Shown: one piece after another, positions 18,059-26,790 of the stretch
How the letters are laid out: each line of letters opens with the position of its first letter
Numbering within the stretch: the stretch's first letter is position 1
Assembly: GCF_913773735.1 (NCBI RefSeq)
Contig: NZ_CAJYEB010000019.1
Location: forward strand, 62,001-126,000
From: an uncultured Massilia sp.
GTDB taxonomy: Bacteria; Pseudomonadota; Gammaproteobacteria; Burkholderiales; Burkholderiaceae_D
DNA length: 64,000 nucleotides
Reading direction: 5' to 3'
The notes under the pieces: model-generated
Database searches by the model: none
Told to the model about the DNA's origin: nothing
The model's input: the letters and a program-made list of their open reading frames with translations, nothing else
Translations under genes and position numbers: made by a program

Positions 18059-19945
18059 ATGCCCGCCAGACATTGCGCCGCCTCATCACACCTGCTGCCG
18101 CTGCATCTGCTCGTACTGGTGCTGGCGCTGGCGGCGGCTTGCGGCCGCGTCTTGGCGCGCGACACCGGGACCGATCCCGCCGTGGTCGTCGACCGCCACG
18201 TGCGGCACTACGTGGTCGAACCCGACGGCGCCTACCAGCTCACCGTCGACGACGCCCGCACCATCGTCGAGGCGCGCGCCATCCAGGCGCACGGCCAGTA
18301 CGCGATCGTCTACAACCAGACGCTGGACGAGATCGTGTCGATCGCCGCCTACACGCACAAGCCGGACGGGCGCCGCGTGGCGGTGCGTCCGGACCAGATC
18401 CGGGACCAGCAGGAGCCCGCCTCCGCCGACGCGCCGCTGTTCCAGGACACGCGCGTCAAGGTCGTCGTGTTTCCCGACGTCGCGGTCGGCGACCAGCTCG
18501 CCGTGCGCTACGTGCTCAGGCGCGCCACGCCGCTGTTCCCGGGCCACTTCGAGGACCTGTCGTCGGCGCCCTTCCACCTCCACCGGGACTTCTTGCTGGT
18601 CTACGACATGCCGCCGTCGATGGCGCTGCATGCCGACGCCGTCGGCTTCGTGCCGGTGCCCGGCGCCGGTCCGCCGGGCAAGCGGCGCTACCAGTGGCGC
18701 TACGTGAACGGCGACAACGCGCGCATCGAGGCCGATGCGGTCAGCTACCTCGACTACGGCAAGCGGCTGGCCGTCTCGACCTTTCCCGACTACCCCGCCT
18801 TCGCCGCCGCCTTCCGCCAGGGCGCCGCCGGCAAGGCCGCGCCCTCCCCGGCCATCGCCGCGCTGGCGCGCCAGCTCAGCGCCGGGCTGCCGGACACGCG
18901 CGCCCGCGTGCTGGCCCTGTCCGACTGGATCCGCCGCAACATCCGCTACGTCGCCGTCTACGTCGGCCCGGGCGGCGTGGTGCCGCACCCGGCGTCCGCC
19001 GTGCTCGACAACCGCTACGGCGACTGCAAGGACCACGCGGGCCTGCTCGAGGCCATGCTCGCCAGCATCGGCATCGACAGCACCGCCGCCCTCGTCAACA
19101 GCGGCAACGCCTACCGGCTGCCCGACGCGCCCACGCTGGGCGTGTTCAACCACATGATCACCTACGTTCCGGCGCTCGACCTGTTCCTCGACCCGACGGC
19201 CGAGGCGGTGGCGGCGGGCTACCTGCCGGCCACCGTGCTGGGCAAGCCGGTGCTGCTGCTCAAGACCGGCGGCTTCGCCATGACCCCGATGACGCAGCCG
19301 CAGAAGGTGCGCGCGCTGGCGACCGTGGAGATCGGCAAGGACGGGCGCGGCAGCTTTCGCGTCAGCCGCACGATGTCGGGCGCCATCGCGGAACCGTTCC
19401 GCAAGGCCGTGCGCGCCACCCGGCCGTTCGAGCGCGAGCAGTTCGTCCAGCGCATGCTGCAGGGCATGGGCCAGAAAGGATCGGGCATGTTCGATGCCGG
19501 CCTCGTCGACGGCAGCGGCGACGACTACAGCATGTCGGTGTCCGGCACCGGCGCCGGCTTCGTCGACCTGCCGGGGCCGAGCGCGCTGGCGACCACCTAC
19601 GGCGCCTGGAGCGTGGTCGGCGACGCCGTCGACGGCATGCTGCAGGAACGCGAGCGGCGCCAGGACTACGTCTGCCCCGCGCTCGACACCGAGGACGAGA
19701 CGCGCCTGCGCCTGCCGAAGGGCGTGCGCATCCTGGCGCTGCCGGCGTCGATGGGCGTGTTCGACGGCGGCATCTTCTACCGCGCCAGCTATGCGCGCCG
19801 GGGCAGCGCGGTGCTGGTCAAGCGGCGCCTGACCTTCCGCCACGGCCGCGCCACCTGCACGCCGGCCGACCACCGCGCGATGCGCCCGGCGCTGGAACGC
19901 ATCCTGCGCGACCTGCGCAGCCAGATCGTCGTCAGCGGTCGATAG
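18059..19945 (+). CDS. DUF3857 / transglutaminase-like domain protein, exported
   Basis: 628 residues from an ATG with GGAG five bases upstream. An N-terminal hydrophobic signal (LLPLHLLVLVLALAAACG) may be a lipoprotein signal. Residues about 40-260 form a DUF3857 beta domain (YVVEPDGAYQLTVDDARTIV). A transglutaminase-like core follows with the catalytic triad visible as Cys in NRYGDCKDHAGLLEAML, His in FNHMITYV and Asp in LFLDPTAEA. Proteins of this layout are common in proteobacteria and are thought to act on peptides or proteins in the periplasm; no substrate is known to me. It stands alone between a divergent patatin and a convergent GNAT gene. Confidence 0.85.
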   Translation: MPARHCAASSHLLPLHLLVLVLALAAACGRVLARDTGTDPAVVVDRHVRHYVVEPDGAYQLTVDDARTIVEARAIQAHGQYAIVYNQTLDEIVSIAAYTHKPDGRRVAVRPDQIRDQQEPASADAPLFQDTRVKVVVFPDVAVGDQLAVRYVLRRATPLFPGHFEDLSSAPFHLHRDFLLVYDMPPSMALHADAVGFVPVPGAGPPGKRRYQWRYVNGDNARIEADAVSYLDYGKRLAVSTFPDYPAFAAAFRQGAAGKAAPSPAIAALARQLSAGLPDTRARVLALSDWIRRNIRYVAVYVGPGGVVPHPASAVLDNRYGDCKDHAGLLEAMLASIGIDSTAALVNSGNAYRLPDAPTLGVFNHMITYVPALDLFLDPTAEAVAAGYLPATVLGKPVLLLKTGGFAMTPMTQPQKVRALATVEIGKDGRGSFRVSRTMSGAIAEPFRKAVRATRPFEREQFVQRMLQGMGQKGSGMFDAGLVDGSGDDYSMSVSGTGAGFVDLPGPSALATTYGAWSVVGDAVDGMLQERERRQDYVCPALDTEDETRLRLPKGVRILALPASMGVFDGGIFYRASYARRGSAVLVKRRLTFRHGRATCTPADHRAMRPALERILRDLRSQIVVSGR

Positions 19946-20027
19946 GACCCGGCCGGACGACATCGCCTGGTTCGCCTCGGCACCGTCTCCCGCCAAGGCC
20001 GGACTCCGGTGCCGTTGCCCGGCCGCG

Positions 20028-20579
20028 TCAGGAAGCGGGAGCCCGGCCTGCGCCGGAGCGACGCGCCGAAGGTGCGGATGCAAGCGCTTGCCCCGGCGCC
20101 CGCAACGCCGCCACCGCGGCGTCGCTCAACGCGAAGCGCAGGTCGACCCGGTCGCGCCCCGACCGGTAGCCGCCCGGCCAGCGCGCGATTTCCTCGAAGC
20201 CGCAGCGGCGGAAGAAGCCGGCCGTGTGCGGATGCGTATCGACGGTGACCCAGCGCGGACGCAGCTTGCGCCGCGCCATGTGCAGCAGGCGGTAGGTCAG
20301 CAGCGCGCGGCCGATGCCGGTGCCGTGGCAGTCGGCGCGCACCAGTCCGAACACCAGCGTGCCCAGGTCGTAGAACGGCGACAGCTCGTAGCCGCCGAAG
20401 CCGACCACCTCGCCCGCGCGCACGACGACGAACAGCGGGCCGTCCGGCGCGTCGAGGCAGGCGCGCAGCCAGGCTTCTTCCGATGCCGGGAAGTGGTCGG
20501 GCACGTTGGAGCGGAAGGCGGCGAGCACGGCCTTGCGGTCGCCGGGTCGGTAACGTCGGATGCGTATCGTCATGGCCAT
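20028..20579 (-). CDS. GNAT-family N-acetyltransferase
   Basis: 183 residues from the ATG at 20579; an ATG two codons later (20573, MTIRIRRYRPGD) is equally possible and no good ribosome site decides. The acetyl-CoA motif is visible as VRADCHGTGIGRALLTYRLL (the R/Q-x-x-G-x-G/A loop and helix), with the closing PHTAGFFRRCGFEEIAR segment. The C-terminal ~25 residues are Ala/Arg-rich and probably disordered. Substrate unknown. It is convergent with the transglutaminase gene 82 bases away. Confidence 0.82.
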   Translation of the reverse strand: MAMTIRIRRYRPGDRKAVLAAFRSNVPDHFPASEEAWLRACLDAPDGPLFVVVRAGEVVGFGGYELSPFYDLGTLVFGLVRADCHGTGIGRALLTYRLLHMARRKLRPRWVTVDTHPHTAGFFRRCGFEEIARWPGGYRSGRDRVDLRFALSDAAVAALRAPGQALASAPSARRSGAGRAPAS

Positions 20580-20856
20580 GCGGGCAGGCGAAAGGGTGGG
20601 CTGGGCGGCGCCCGATTGCCGATTGCCGATTGCCGACACCGGACGGGCAAGCCGAAAATAAAACCGAAATGATTAGGTGCGCGGCGCAAAGCCCTGTATA
20701 TTGGATCTCGCACTATATCAAGTCGTCGTCATTGTTGGATCTCTCCCGTCTCGCCTTCCCGGGCATTCCTGTTTGATTCCTTTCGGTTACCCCCCTCTTG
20801 TTCGCCAGTGCGCACCGGCGGCTGTCCGCCATCACACACACTTAAAGGTATTAATC
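20580..20856 (+). promoter_or_regulatory. Long A/T-rich leader and promoter region of the cold-shock gene
   Basis: Roughly 280 bases, of which the last ~190 are much more A/T-rich than the surrounding genome. It contains two copies of TTGGATCTC (20701-20709 and 20735-20743, 34 bases apart). Long structured leaders are usual for cspA-type genes, where they act as RNA thermosensors; whether this one does is inference. Confidence 0.4.
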
Positions 20857-21066
20857 ATGTCTATCCAAACCGGCACCGTAAAATGGTTCAACGATTCCAA
20901 GGGCTTCGGCTTCATCACGCCCGATGCGGGCGGCGCCGACCTGTTCGCGCACTTCAAGGACATCCAGTCGGATGGCTTCAAGAGCCTGGGTGAAAACCAG
21001 CGCGTCTCGTTCGAGCGCGCGTCGAGCCCCAAGGGCGACAAGGCCAGCAACATCCGCGGCATCTGA
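20857..21066 (+). CDS. Cold-shock protein (CspA family)
   Basis: 69 residues. Single CSD beta-barrel with RNP1 KGFGFI and RNP2 DLFAHF, and the typical opening [18 protein letters not shown]. It binds single-stranded RNA/DNA and melts RNA structure. The C terminus ([19 protein letters not shown]) differs from the common '...GPKGPQAANV' ending but keeps the fold length. The start is the first ATG after an A-rich leader (CTTAAAGGTATTAATC), where AAAGG may serve as ribosome site. Which csp paralogue it is cannot be told. Confidence 0.93.
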   Translation: MSIQTGTVKWFNDSKGFGFITPDAGGADLFAHFKDIQSDGFKSLGENQRVSFERASSPKGDKASNIRGI

Positions 21067-21070
21067 GCCT

Positions 21071-21092
21071 CGGGCCCGGTTCGCCGGGCCCG
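21071..21092 (+). terminator. Hairpin with UUCG tetraloop after csp
   Basis: CGGGCCCGG-TTCG-CCGGGCCCG, a 9-bp perfect G/C stem with an extra-stable UUCG loop, four bases after the stop. No T-run follows, so it may protect the mRNA 3' end rather than terminate on its own. Confidence 0.6.
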
Positions 21093-21137
21093 GCGCCACG
21101 CCCGGGTAGCGGCCGCTTCCAGCCGCCGTGCCCATTC

Positions 21138-21166
21138 CGAACAGCCCGCCATCGGCGGGCTGTTCG
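21138..21166. terminator. 13-bp hairpin, probable transcription terminator
   Basis: CGAACAGCCCGCC, three-base loop ATC, then GGCGGGCTGTTCG. It is followed by TCGTTG on the plus strand. It lies between csp and the first HD/LuxR regulator and would separate the two transcripts. Confidence 0.65.
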
Positions 21167-21235
21167 TCGTTGACGGCATGCGCGGCCGCCGCGTTCCGCG
21201 TGTAGCTTGTACACAATGGCAATGGCCCTTACATT

Positions 21236-22672
21236 ATGGCCATGCAACCCGATGAAACCATCACCGTCGAAGACGCCGTGCAGGTGCTGGCCATGGTCGG
21301 CGACCTCAGCATGGGCCTGCCGCCGGACCACTCGATCCGCACGGCGCGCCTGGCCGCCCGGCTGGCCGAGGAAAACGGCGACGGCGCCCAGGCCTGCACC
21401 GGCACGCGCCTGGTCGCGCTGCTGCGCTGGTCCGGCAGCACGGCCACGGCCGTCGGGTTCGCGCACCTGCTGGGCGACGACGTCGCCGGACGCCATGCGA
21501 TGGTCACGCGCACGCTGGGCGGCAGCGGCAACCTGACGTTCGCCAACGTGCTGCCGCTGGCGCAGATGCAGTGCGAAGTCGCGGGCGACATCGCGGCGCT
21601 GCTCGGCCTGCCGGGCGACGTCGAGGAAAGCCTGCGTCAACTGTTCGGCAGCCACCATCGCGGCGACATGCAGGATGCGCTGTTCTCGCCGAGCATCCCG
21701 CGCGCCGTGTTCCACGTGCGCCTGGCCGGTGACCTGGAGGTGCTGGCGCCGGCCCACGGCACGGCCGGCGCCCTGCGCCTGATCGGCGAGCGCGCCGGCG
21801 TCAAGTACCCGGCGTCGCTGGTGCAGCGCCTGCTGCCGCATGCGCAGGACTGGCTCGATGCGCTGGAAGAACCGGCGTGCGCGGCCGACTATGCGGGCCA
21901 CGACCGCCGCGTCCCCCTGAGCATCGTCGCCGACGTGATCGAACTGAAGCTGCCCTGGCTGACCGGCTACGCGCGCCGCGTGGCGGCCCTGGTGCGCCGC
22001 GCCGCCGCGCTGGCGGGCATGCTGCCGCTCGAGGAACGGCCGCTGGCGCGCGCCGCCCTGCTGCACGGCATCGGGCGCGCGGCCGTGCCGAACGCGGTCT
22101 GGGAGCGCCCGGGCAAGCTGGACAAGGACGACTGGGACCGGGTGCGCAAGGTGCCGTTCTGGACGGCGCGCGCCGGCAACCAGGTGCCGGCGATCCACGC
22201 CGAGGCCACGCTCGGCTCCTGCGTCTACGAACGCCTGGACGGCAGCGGCTATTTCCGCAAGGCGCGCGCCGATGCGCTGGGCATGCAGGAACGCATGCTG
22301 GCCGCCGCCGCCGCCCACGTCGCGCTGTGTTCGCCGCGCCCGTGGCGGCCGGCGCACGGCGATGCCGCGGCCGCCACGCTGATGACGGCGCAGGCGGCGG
22401 CCGGGCGCTTCGACCGCCGCGCCGTGGAAGCGGTGATCGCGGCGGCGCGCGCGACGGCGCCGCCGGTGCCGCGGCGCGACGCCCGCTTCTCCGAGCGCGA
22501 GATCGAGGTGTTGCGCCACATCAGCCAGGGAGAAACCAGCCGCGAGGCGGCGCGCGCCCTGCGCATCAGCCCGGCCAGCGTGCGCATGCACGTGGACAGC
22601 CTCTTCGACAAGCTGGAATCGACGTCGCGGCCGGCAATGACCCTGAAGGCGCTGGCGCGCGGCCTGCTCTGA
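21236..22672 (+). CDS. Degenerate HD-GYP-like regulator with C-terminal LuxR HTH (paralogue 1)
   Basis: 478 residues. An N-terminal half (about 1-220) resembles a first HD-type helical domain; residues 230-400 form a second, HD-GYP-like domain in which the metal ligands are altered: the HD dyad reads LLHGIGR (His277-Gly278), the first helix has Tyr245 instead of His, and the HHExxDGxGY motif reads YERLDGSGYF. Residues 415-478 are a LuxR HTH (SEREIEVLRHISQGETSREA). Parallel in length and sequence to the gene at 24457. It probably binds a ligand or partner and DNA rather than hydrolysing c-di-GMP; this is inference. An ATG two codons later aligns better with the paralogue's start. Confidence 0.75.
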   Translation: MAMQPDETITVEDAVQVLAMVGDLSMGLPPDHSIRTARLAARLAEENGDGAQACTGTRLVALLRWSGSTATAVGFAHLLGDDVAGRHAMVTRTLGGSGNLTFANVLPLAQMQCEVAGDIAALLGLPGDVEESLRQLFGSHHRGDMQDALFSPSIPRAVFHVRLAGDLEVLAPAHGTAGALRLIGERAGVKYPASLVQRLLPHAQDWLDALEEPACAADYAGHDRRVPLSIVADVIELKLPWLTGYARRVAALVRRAAALAGMLPLEERPLARAALLHGIGRAAVPNAVWERPGKLDKDDWDRVRKVPFWTARAGNQVPAIHAEATLGSCVYERLDGSGYFRKARADALGMQERMLAAAAAHVALCSPRPWRPAHGDAAAATLMTAQAAAGRFDRRAVEAVIAAARATAPPVPRRDARFSEREIEVLRHISQGETSREAARALRISPASVRMHVDSLFDKLESTSRPAMTLKALARGLL

Positions 22673-22789
22673 ACCCGGCGCACGTCCCGGCCGGGTGCGC
22701 GCCGTGAGGCCGATGACCCGGCACGGCGCGCTCGGAAAGCGCCCCCTGCGGCACCGCTGGCGTGGACGGCACCGCCCGCCGGCGCGGAT

Positions 22790-23374
22790 TCAATCCGTGT
22801 GCAGCTGCATCGTCGCCGCATTCATCTTGCCCTCGCAGACCATCGGCACGATGCGCAGCGCCTTGTCGATGGCTTCCTCGATCAGCGCCTGTTCCTCGCG
22901 GCGCGGGCGGTGCAGCACGAAGTCGGCCACCGCCTGCTGCAGGTTCAGCGTGCGCGGGTGGCCGATGCCCAGGCGCAGGCGCCAGTAGTCCTGGGTGCCG
23001 AGGGCGGAGGTGATGTCCTTCAAGCCGTTGTGGCCGCCGGACGAGCCGCCCCGCTTGAGCTTGGCGGCGCCGGGCGGCAGGTCGAGTTCGTCGTGCACGA
23101 CGAGGATCTCTTCCGGCGCGATCTTGAAGAAGCGCGCCAGCGCACCCACCGACTGGCCCGAGCGGTTCATGTAGGTCAGCGGTTCCAGCAGCCAGGTGTC
23201 GTGTCCGCCCAGCACGGTCTTGGCGACCATCGCACTGAAGCGCGATTCGCGCTGCAGGCGGCAGTTGGGCAGCGAATTGGCGAGGTTGTCGACCAGCCAG
23301 AAGCCGGCATTGTGGCGGGTTTGTTCGTATTCCGGGCCGGGGTTGCCGAGGCCGACGATCAGGCGGATGTGCAT
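22790..23374 (-). CDS. pth: Peptidyl-tRNA hydrolase Pth
   Basis: 194 residues. Pth releases peptides from prematurely dropped peptidyl-tRNA and is essential. Catalytic and binding residues are visible: Asn11 in [19 protein letters not shown], His21 in the same block, Asn in [11 protein letters not shown], and Asp in [11 protein letters not shown]. The C-terminal GGHNGLKDI segment is also standard. In many betaproteobacteria pth directly follows rplY and prs; here an alpha/beta hydrolase and an HD/LuxR regulator intervene, so the cluster has been interrupted. Confidence 0.96.
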   Translation of the reverse strand: MHIRLIVGLGNPGPEYEQTRHNAGFWLVDNLANSLPNCRLQRESRFSAMVAKTVLGGHDTWLLEPLTYMNRSGQSVGALARFFKIAPEEILVVHDELDLPPGAAKLKRGGSSGGHNGLKDITSALGTQDYWRLRLGIGHPRTLNLQQAVADFVLHRPRREEQALIEEAIDKALRIVPMVCEGKMNAATMQLHTD

Positions 23375-23510
23375 AAGGGCGATAATCTGGAGCGTAAATC
23401 CAGATTATCGCGGAAAACGCCGGGGAGCCGGGCTGTTTCGCCAGCGTCGCGTCCGCCCGTCCGCCGCCCGTCCGCTGTCCGCCCTCCACCCGTGCGCCTT
23501 GCGGCGCGGC

Positions 23511-24317
23511 TTACTTGCTGGCCGCGACCGCTTCCAGGATCACCTTCGCGACGTCCGCCGGGCGCGACTGCTGCGGCACGTGGCTGGCCGCCAGCTCGGT
23601 GGTCTTCGCGCCGATCTTCTTCGCGAAGGCGCGTTCGAGGTCCGGCTGGATCATGCGGTCGTTCTTGCTGACGATGTACCAGCTCGGCCGGGTCTTCCAG
23701 GCCGCCGCGGTGGTCTTGTCGCCGAAGGCCTTCATGGCGATCGGACCCTGGGTCGCCGCCATCACGGCGGCCTGGGCGGCCGGAACGTCCTGGGCGAAAT
23801 CCTGTCGCAGCGCGGCCGGCGGCAGGCTGGCGAAGCCGGCCTTGTCGACCGACAGTTTCGCGATGCCCGGCGGCACCGGCAGGTCCTTGCCCAGCTCGCC
23901 GGTCGCCTGGCCGGCGTCCGGGGCGAAGGCGGCCACATAGACGAGGCTGGCGACCTTGTCGTCGTTGCCCGCTTCCGTGATCACGGTGCCGCCCCAGGAG
24001 TGGCCGACCAGTACCACCTTGCCGGGCTGGTTGGCGATCGCGCGGCGCGCCGCGGCGACGTCGTCGGCCAGCGAGGTCAGGGGATTCTGCACGGCCGTCA
24101 CCTGCACGCCCTTGGCCTGCAGCAGCGGGATGACCTTGGCCCAGTCGGAACCGTCGGCGAAGGCGCCGTGGACGATGACCACCGACGGCTGGCCGGCCGG
24201 CGCCGGCGCGGCGGCCAGGGCGTTGCCGCCGGCGGCGATGGCGGCGGTGGTGATGGCGGCGGCGGCAACGACGCGCAGGCCGTTGCGGAGGGTGTTCAGG
24301 GTGTGCGCTGCTTGCAT
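23511..24317 (-). CDS. Exported alpha/beta hydrolase
   Basis: 268 residues from the ATG at 24317, which has AGGAGA seven bases upstream (the open frame extends further but without a better start). Signal peptide: LRVVAAAAITTAAIAAGGNA. The oxyanion region is VVIVHGAFADGSDW and the nucleophile elbow GHSWGG. An acid residue follows, and the catalytic His is probably in ELAASHVPQQSRPADVA. It belongs to the group of periplasmic esterase-like hydrolases with a 'HGAFADGS' opening. The gene is divergent from the second HD/LuxR regulator, and the shared promoter holds a 16-bp palindrome, so the regulator may control it. Confidence 0.87.
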   Translation of the reverse strand: MQAAHTLNTLRNGLRVVAAAAITTAAIAAGGNALAAAPAPAGQPSVVIVHGAFADGSDWAKVIPLLQAKGVQVTAVQNPLTSLADDVAAARRAIANQPGKVVLVGHSWGGTVITEAGNDDKVASLVYVAAFAPDAGQATGELGKDLPVPPGIAKLSVDKAGFASLPPAALRQDFAQDVPAAQAAVMAATQGPIAMKAFGDKTTAAAWKTRPSWYIVSKNDRMIQPDLERAFAKKIGAKTTELAASHVPQQSRPADVAKVILEAVAASK

Positions 24318-24386
24318 GATGGTCTCCTTGCGAGGGTTGATCGGTGTCGATGGATGCAGTGTAGGGAGAGGGAGGCGGCGGCGGTA

Positions 24387-24402
24387 TCGGTCGATCGACC
24401 GA
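24387..24402. promoter_or_regulatory. 16-bp perfect palindrome in divergent promoter
   Basis: TCGGTCGATCGACCGA, fully self-complementary, sits 70 bases upstream of the hydrolase start and 55 bases upstream of the HD/LuxR regulator start. Its size and place fit an operator for a dimeric HTH protein such as the neighbouring LuxR-type regulator. Binding is not shown. Confidence 0.5.
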
Positions 24403-24456
24403 CCCGCCCTCCCCGGGCGTCTTGCCGGAGGCACACATCGCCGCTACAGTACCGGG

Positions 24457-25893
24457 ATGCATACCGACCATACCGTCACCGTCGACGACGCCGTCCATGT
24501 CATCGCCATGGTGGGCGACCTCAGCATGGGCCAGCCCACCGACCAGTCGCTGCGCGCGGCGCGCCTGGCCGGGCGCGTGGCGCTGGCCGACGGCGCCGGC
24601 GCCGCCGGCTGCGCGCACGCGCGGCTGGTGTCGCTGCTGCGCTGGTCCGGCTGCACGGCGAACGCCGCCGGCTTCGCGACGCTGCTGGGCGACGACGTCG
24701 GCGGGCGCGACGCCATGCTGCGGCACATGCTGCCGCCCGACCACCCGCTGACCGTCGCGCGCGTGACGCCACTGGCGCGCATCCATTGCGAGGTGGCGGG
24801 CGACATCGCCCGCATGCTGGGGCTGGCGCCCGAGGTCGAGGCCGGCCTGCGCCATGTCTGGGAACTGTACGACGGCAGCGGCACGCCGGACGGCCTGCGC
24901 GCCGGCGCGGTGCCCGCCGTGGTCTACCGCACCAGCCTGGCGGGCGACCTGGAGATCCTGGCGCGCACCCACGGCGCCGACGAGGCGCTGCGCATGATCG
25001 CGCCGTGGCGCGACGTCAAGTATCCGGCCGCCCTGGTCGACACGGTGCTGCCGCACGCCCGCGACTGGCTCGCCGCGCTCGCGCACCCGGACGCCCCGGC
25101 GCACGATACCGATGCGCCGCCGGCGCGCCGCGTGTCCCTGACCATCGTGGCCGACCTGGTCGAACTCAAGCTGCCCTGGCTGGCCGGGCATGCGCGCCGC
25201 GTGGCCGAGCTGGCCGAACGCGCCGCCGCGCTGGCCGGCCTGGCCGAGGAACAGCGCGCCTGCATCGGTCGCGCCGCGCTGATCCACGGCATCGGGCGCG
25301 CCGCCGTGCCGAACGCGGTGTGGGAATGCGCGGGCAAGCCGGGCGGCGCGGACTGGGAACGGATCCGCCTGGCGCCGTACTGGACCGCGCGCGCCGCCGA
25401 GCAGGTGCCGGCGCTGCGCGCGGAGGCGCAACTGGCCTCGCGCATCTACGAACGCCTGGACGGCAGCGGGTATTTCCGCGGCCTGGAGGCGGACGCGCTG
25501 GCGCCGGCGCAGCGCCTGCTGGCGGCGGCGGGCGCCTATGTCGCCCTGTGCGCGCCGCGCCCCTGGCGCGCCGCCTGGCCGCAGGACGAGGCCGCGCGCC
25601 TGCTGCTGGCCGATGCGGCGGCGGGCCGCTTCGATGCGGATGCGGCCGGTTGCGTGATCGCGGCGGCGGGCGGCAGCGCGCCGCCGCCGGCCGCGCGCAA
25701 GGGCCTGCTGTCGGAGCGCGAGGCCGAGGTGCTGCGGCGCATCAGCCTGGGCGAAAGCAACAAGGAAGCGGCGCGCGTGCTGGGCATCAGCCCGTCGACG
25801 GTGCGCACGCACGTCGAAAGCATTTTCCGCAAGCTCGACTGTTCGACGCGGGCGGCCGCCACCCTCAAGGCGCTGACGCTCGGCCTGCTCTGA
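24457..25893 (+). CDS. Degenerate HD-GYP-like regulator with C-terminal LuxR HTH (paralogue 2)
   Basis: 478 residues, clearly homologous along its whole length to the protein at 21236 (shared blocks: MVGDLSMG, CEVAGDIA, VADLVELKLPWL, HGIGRAAVPNAVWE, YERLDGSGYF). The HD site is degenerate in the same way (IHGIGR at 276-281, Tyr331 where HH is expected), although His245 of the first helix is kept here. The N-terminal half still has YDGSGTPDGL, a relic of a GYP-type motif. The LuxR HTH is at residues 418-478 (SEREAEVLRRISLGESNKEA, HVESIFRKL). It is divergent from an exported hydrolase. It probably arose with the other copy by duplication; pth and the hydrolase lie between them. Confidence 0.76.
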   Translation: MHTDHTVTVDDAVHVIAMVGDLSMGQPTDQSLRAARLAGRVALADGAGAAGCAHARLVSLLRWSGCTANAAGFATLLGDDVGGRDAMLRHMLPPDHPLTVARVTPLARIHCEVAGDIARMLGLAPEVEAGLRHVWELYDGSGTPDGLRAGAVPAVVYRTSLAGDLEILARTHGADEALRMIAPWRDVKYPAALVDTVLPHARDWLAALAHPDAPAHDTDAPPARRVSLTIVADLVELKLPWLAGHARRVAELAERAAALAGLAEEQRACIGRAALIHGIGRAAVPNAVWECAGKPGGADWERIRLAPYWTARAAEQVPALRAEAQLASRIYERLDGSGYFRGLEADALAPAQRLLAAAGAYVALCAPRPWRAAWPQDEAARLLLADAAAGRFDADAAGCVIAAAGGSAPPPAARKGLLSEREAEVLRRISLGESNKEAARVLGISPSTVRTHVESIFRKLDCSTRAAATLKALTLGLL

Positions 25894-25901
25894 GCAGGCA
25901 A

Positions 25902-25937
25902 CAAAAAACCCGCCGGATTCGCATCGCGGCGGGTTGT
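25902..25937 (-). terminator. Rho-independent terminator shared by rplY and the HD/LuxR gene
   Basis: AACCCGCC / GGCGGGTT, an 8-bp stem with a 13-base loop. On the minus strand it is followed by a run of T (GGGTTTTTTG), ideal for the rplY transcript, which ends 43 bases upstream. It also lies just after the stop of the plus-strand regulator and may work both ways. Confidence 0.85.
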
Positions 25938-25979
25938 TCGTCAGCCTGCCCGGCAAGCCGGGCAGTGAGCGAGAAGAAA

Positions 25980-26564
25980 TTACTCTGCAGCGGCTTCGGC
26001 CGAAGCGGCGCCAGCCGGCACCGACGAGGTGACGATGGTCAGGTTCTCGTGCGACACGGCGGTCACGCCTTCCGGCAGGGTCAGGTCGGCCAGGTGGACC
26101 GATGCGCCGGCTTCCAGGTTGCCCAGGTCGACGGTGATGAACTCCGGCAGCTGGCCCGGCAGGCAGGTGACGTCCAGTTCGTTCAGCACGTGCGAGATGA
26201 TCGCACCGCCCAGCTTGACGGCCGGCGAGGTCTCGGCGTTGACGAAGTGCAGGGTGACCTTGGTGTGGATCTTCTGCGAAGCGTCGACGCGCTGGAAGTC
26301 AGCGTGCAGGACCAGTTGCTTGTAGGCGTGCATCTGGAAGTCGCGCAGCAGGACTTTCTGCACTTCGCCGTCCAGTTCCAGATCCAGGATCGAACCGTGG
26401 AAAGCTTCTTTCTTGAGCGCGTGGAACAACGCGTTGCCGTCCAGGGCGATCAGTTGCGGGGCAGCGGCGCCACCGTAGATGATGCCCGGGGTCTGGCCGG
26501 CGTTGCGCAGGCGGCGGCTCGCTCCGGTCCCCTGCTGAGTGCGGTTGAATGCAACAACTTTCAT
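25980..26564 (-). CDS. rplY: 50S ribosomal protein L25 (general stress protein Ctc type)
   Basis: 194 residues starting [20 protein letters not shown], with GGAG nine bases before the ATG. The N-terminal ~95 residues are the 5S rRNA-binding L25 fold ([26 protein letters not shown]). The remainder is the Ctc/TL5 extension ([18 protein letters not shown]). The Ala/Glu-rich tail is probably disordered. It follows prs on the same strand, the normal betaproteobacterial order. Confidence 0.95.
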   Translation of the reverse strand: MKVVAFNRTQQGTGASRRLRNAGQTPGIIYGGAAAPQLIALDGNALFHALKKEAFHGSILDLELDGEVQKVLLRDFQMHAYKQLVLHADFQRVDASQKIHTKVTLHFVNAETSPAVKLGGAIISHVLNELDVTCLPGQLPEFITVDLGNLEAGASVHLADLTLPEGVTAVSHENLTIVTSSVPAGAASAEAAAE

Positions 26565-26627
26565 GTGAAACTCCAAGTGATGAGGTCCCGAATGCCGGCG
26601 CAGCGCCGGCCCGGTGGCCCGGGTGGT

Positions 26628-26653
26628 GGAGGTCCCCGCGACCAGGGACCTCC
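26628..26653. other. 9-bp hairpin in prs-rplY intergenic region
   Basis: GGAGGTCCC / GGGACCTCC with an 8-base loop, without a T-run. It lies in the 226-base spacer between prs and rplY. A degenerate palindrome related to repeat family B (GGTGGGCTCCCCGAGCCTACCATGCC) follows at about 26757-26782. The spacer may modulate relative expression of the two genes, or these may simply be repeat elements. Confidence 0.4.
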
Positions 26654-26790
26654 GCAAACAGAGCGCTTGCGCGCTCAAGAAATTCCGTACTGCTCGATGT
26701 GCCAACGGCGCGCCGGTATCACCTTGCGCGCCGTGGTAGTGGCACATCACATTGTCGGTGGGCTCCCCGAGCCTACCATGCCGACCGCTG

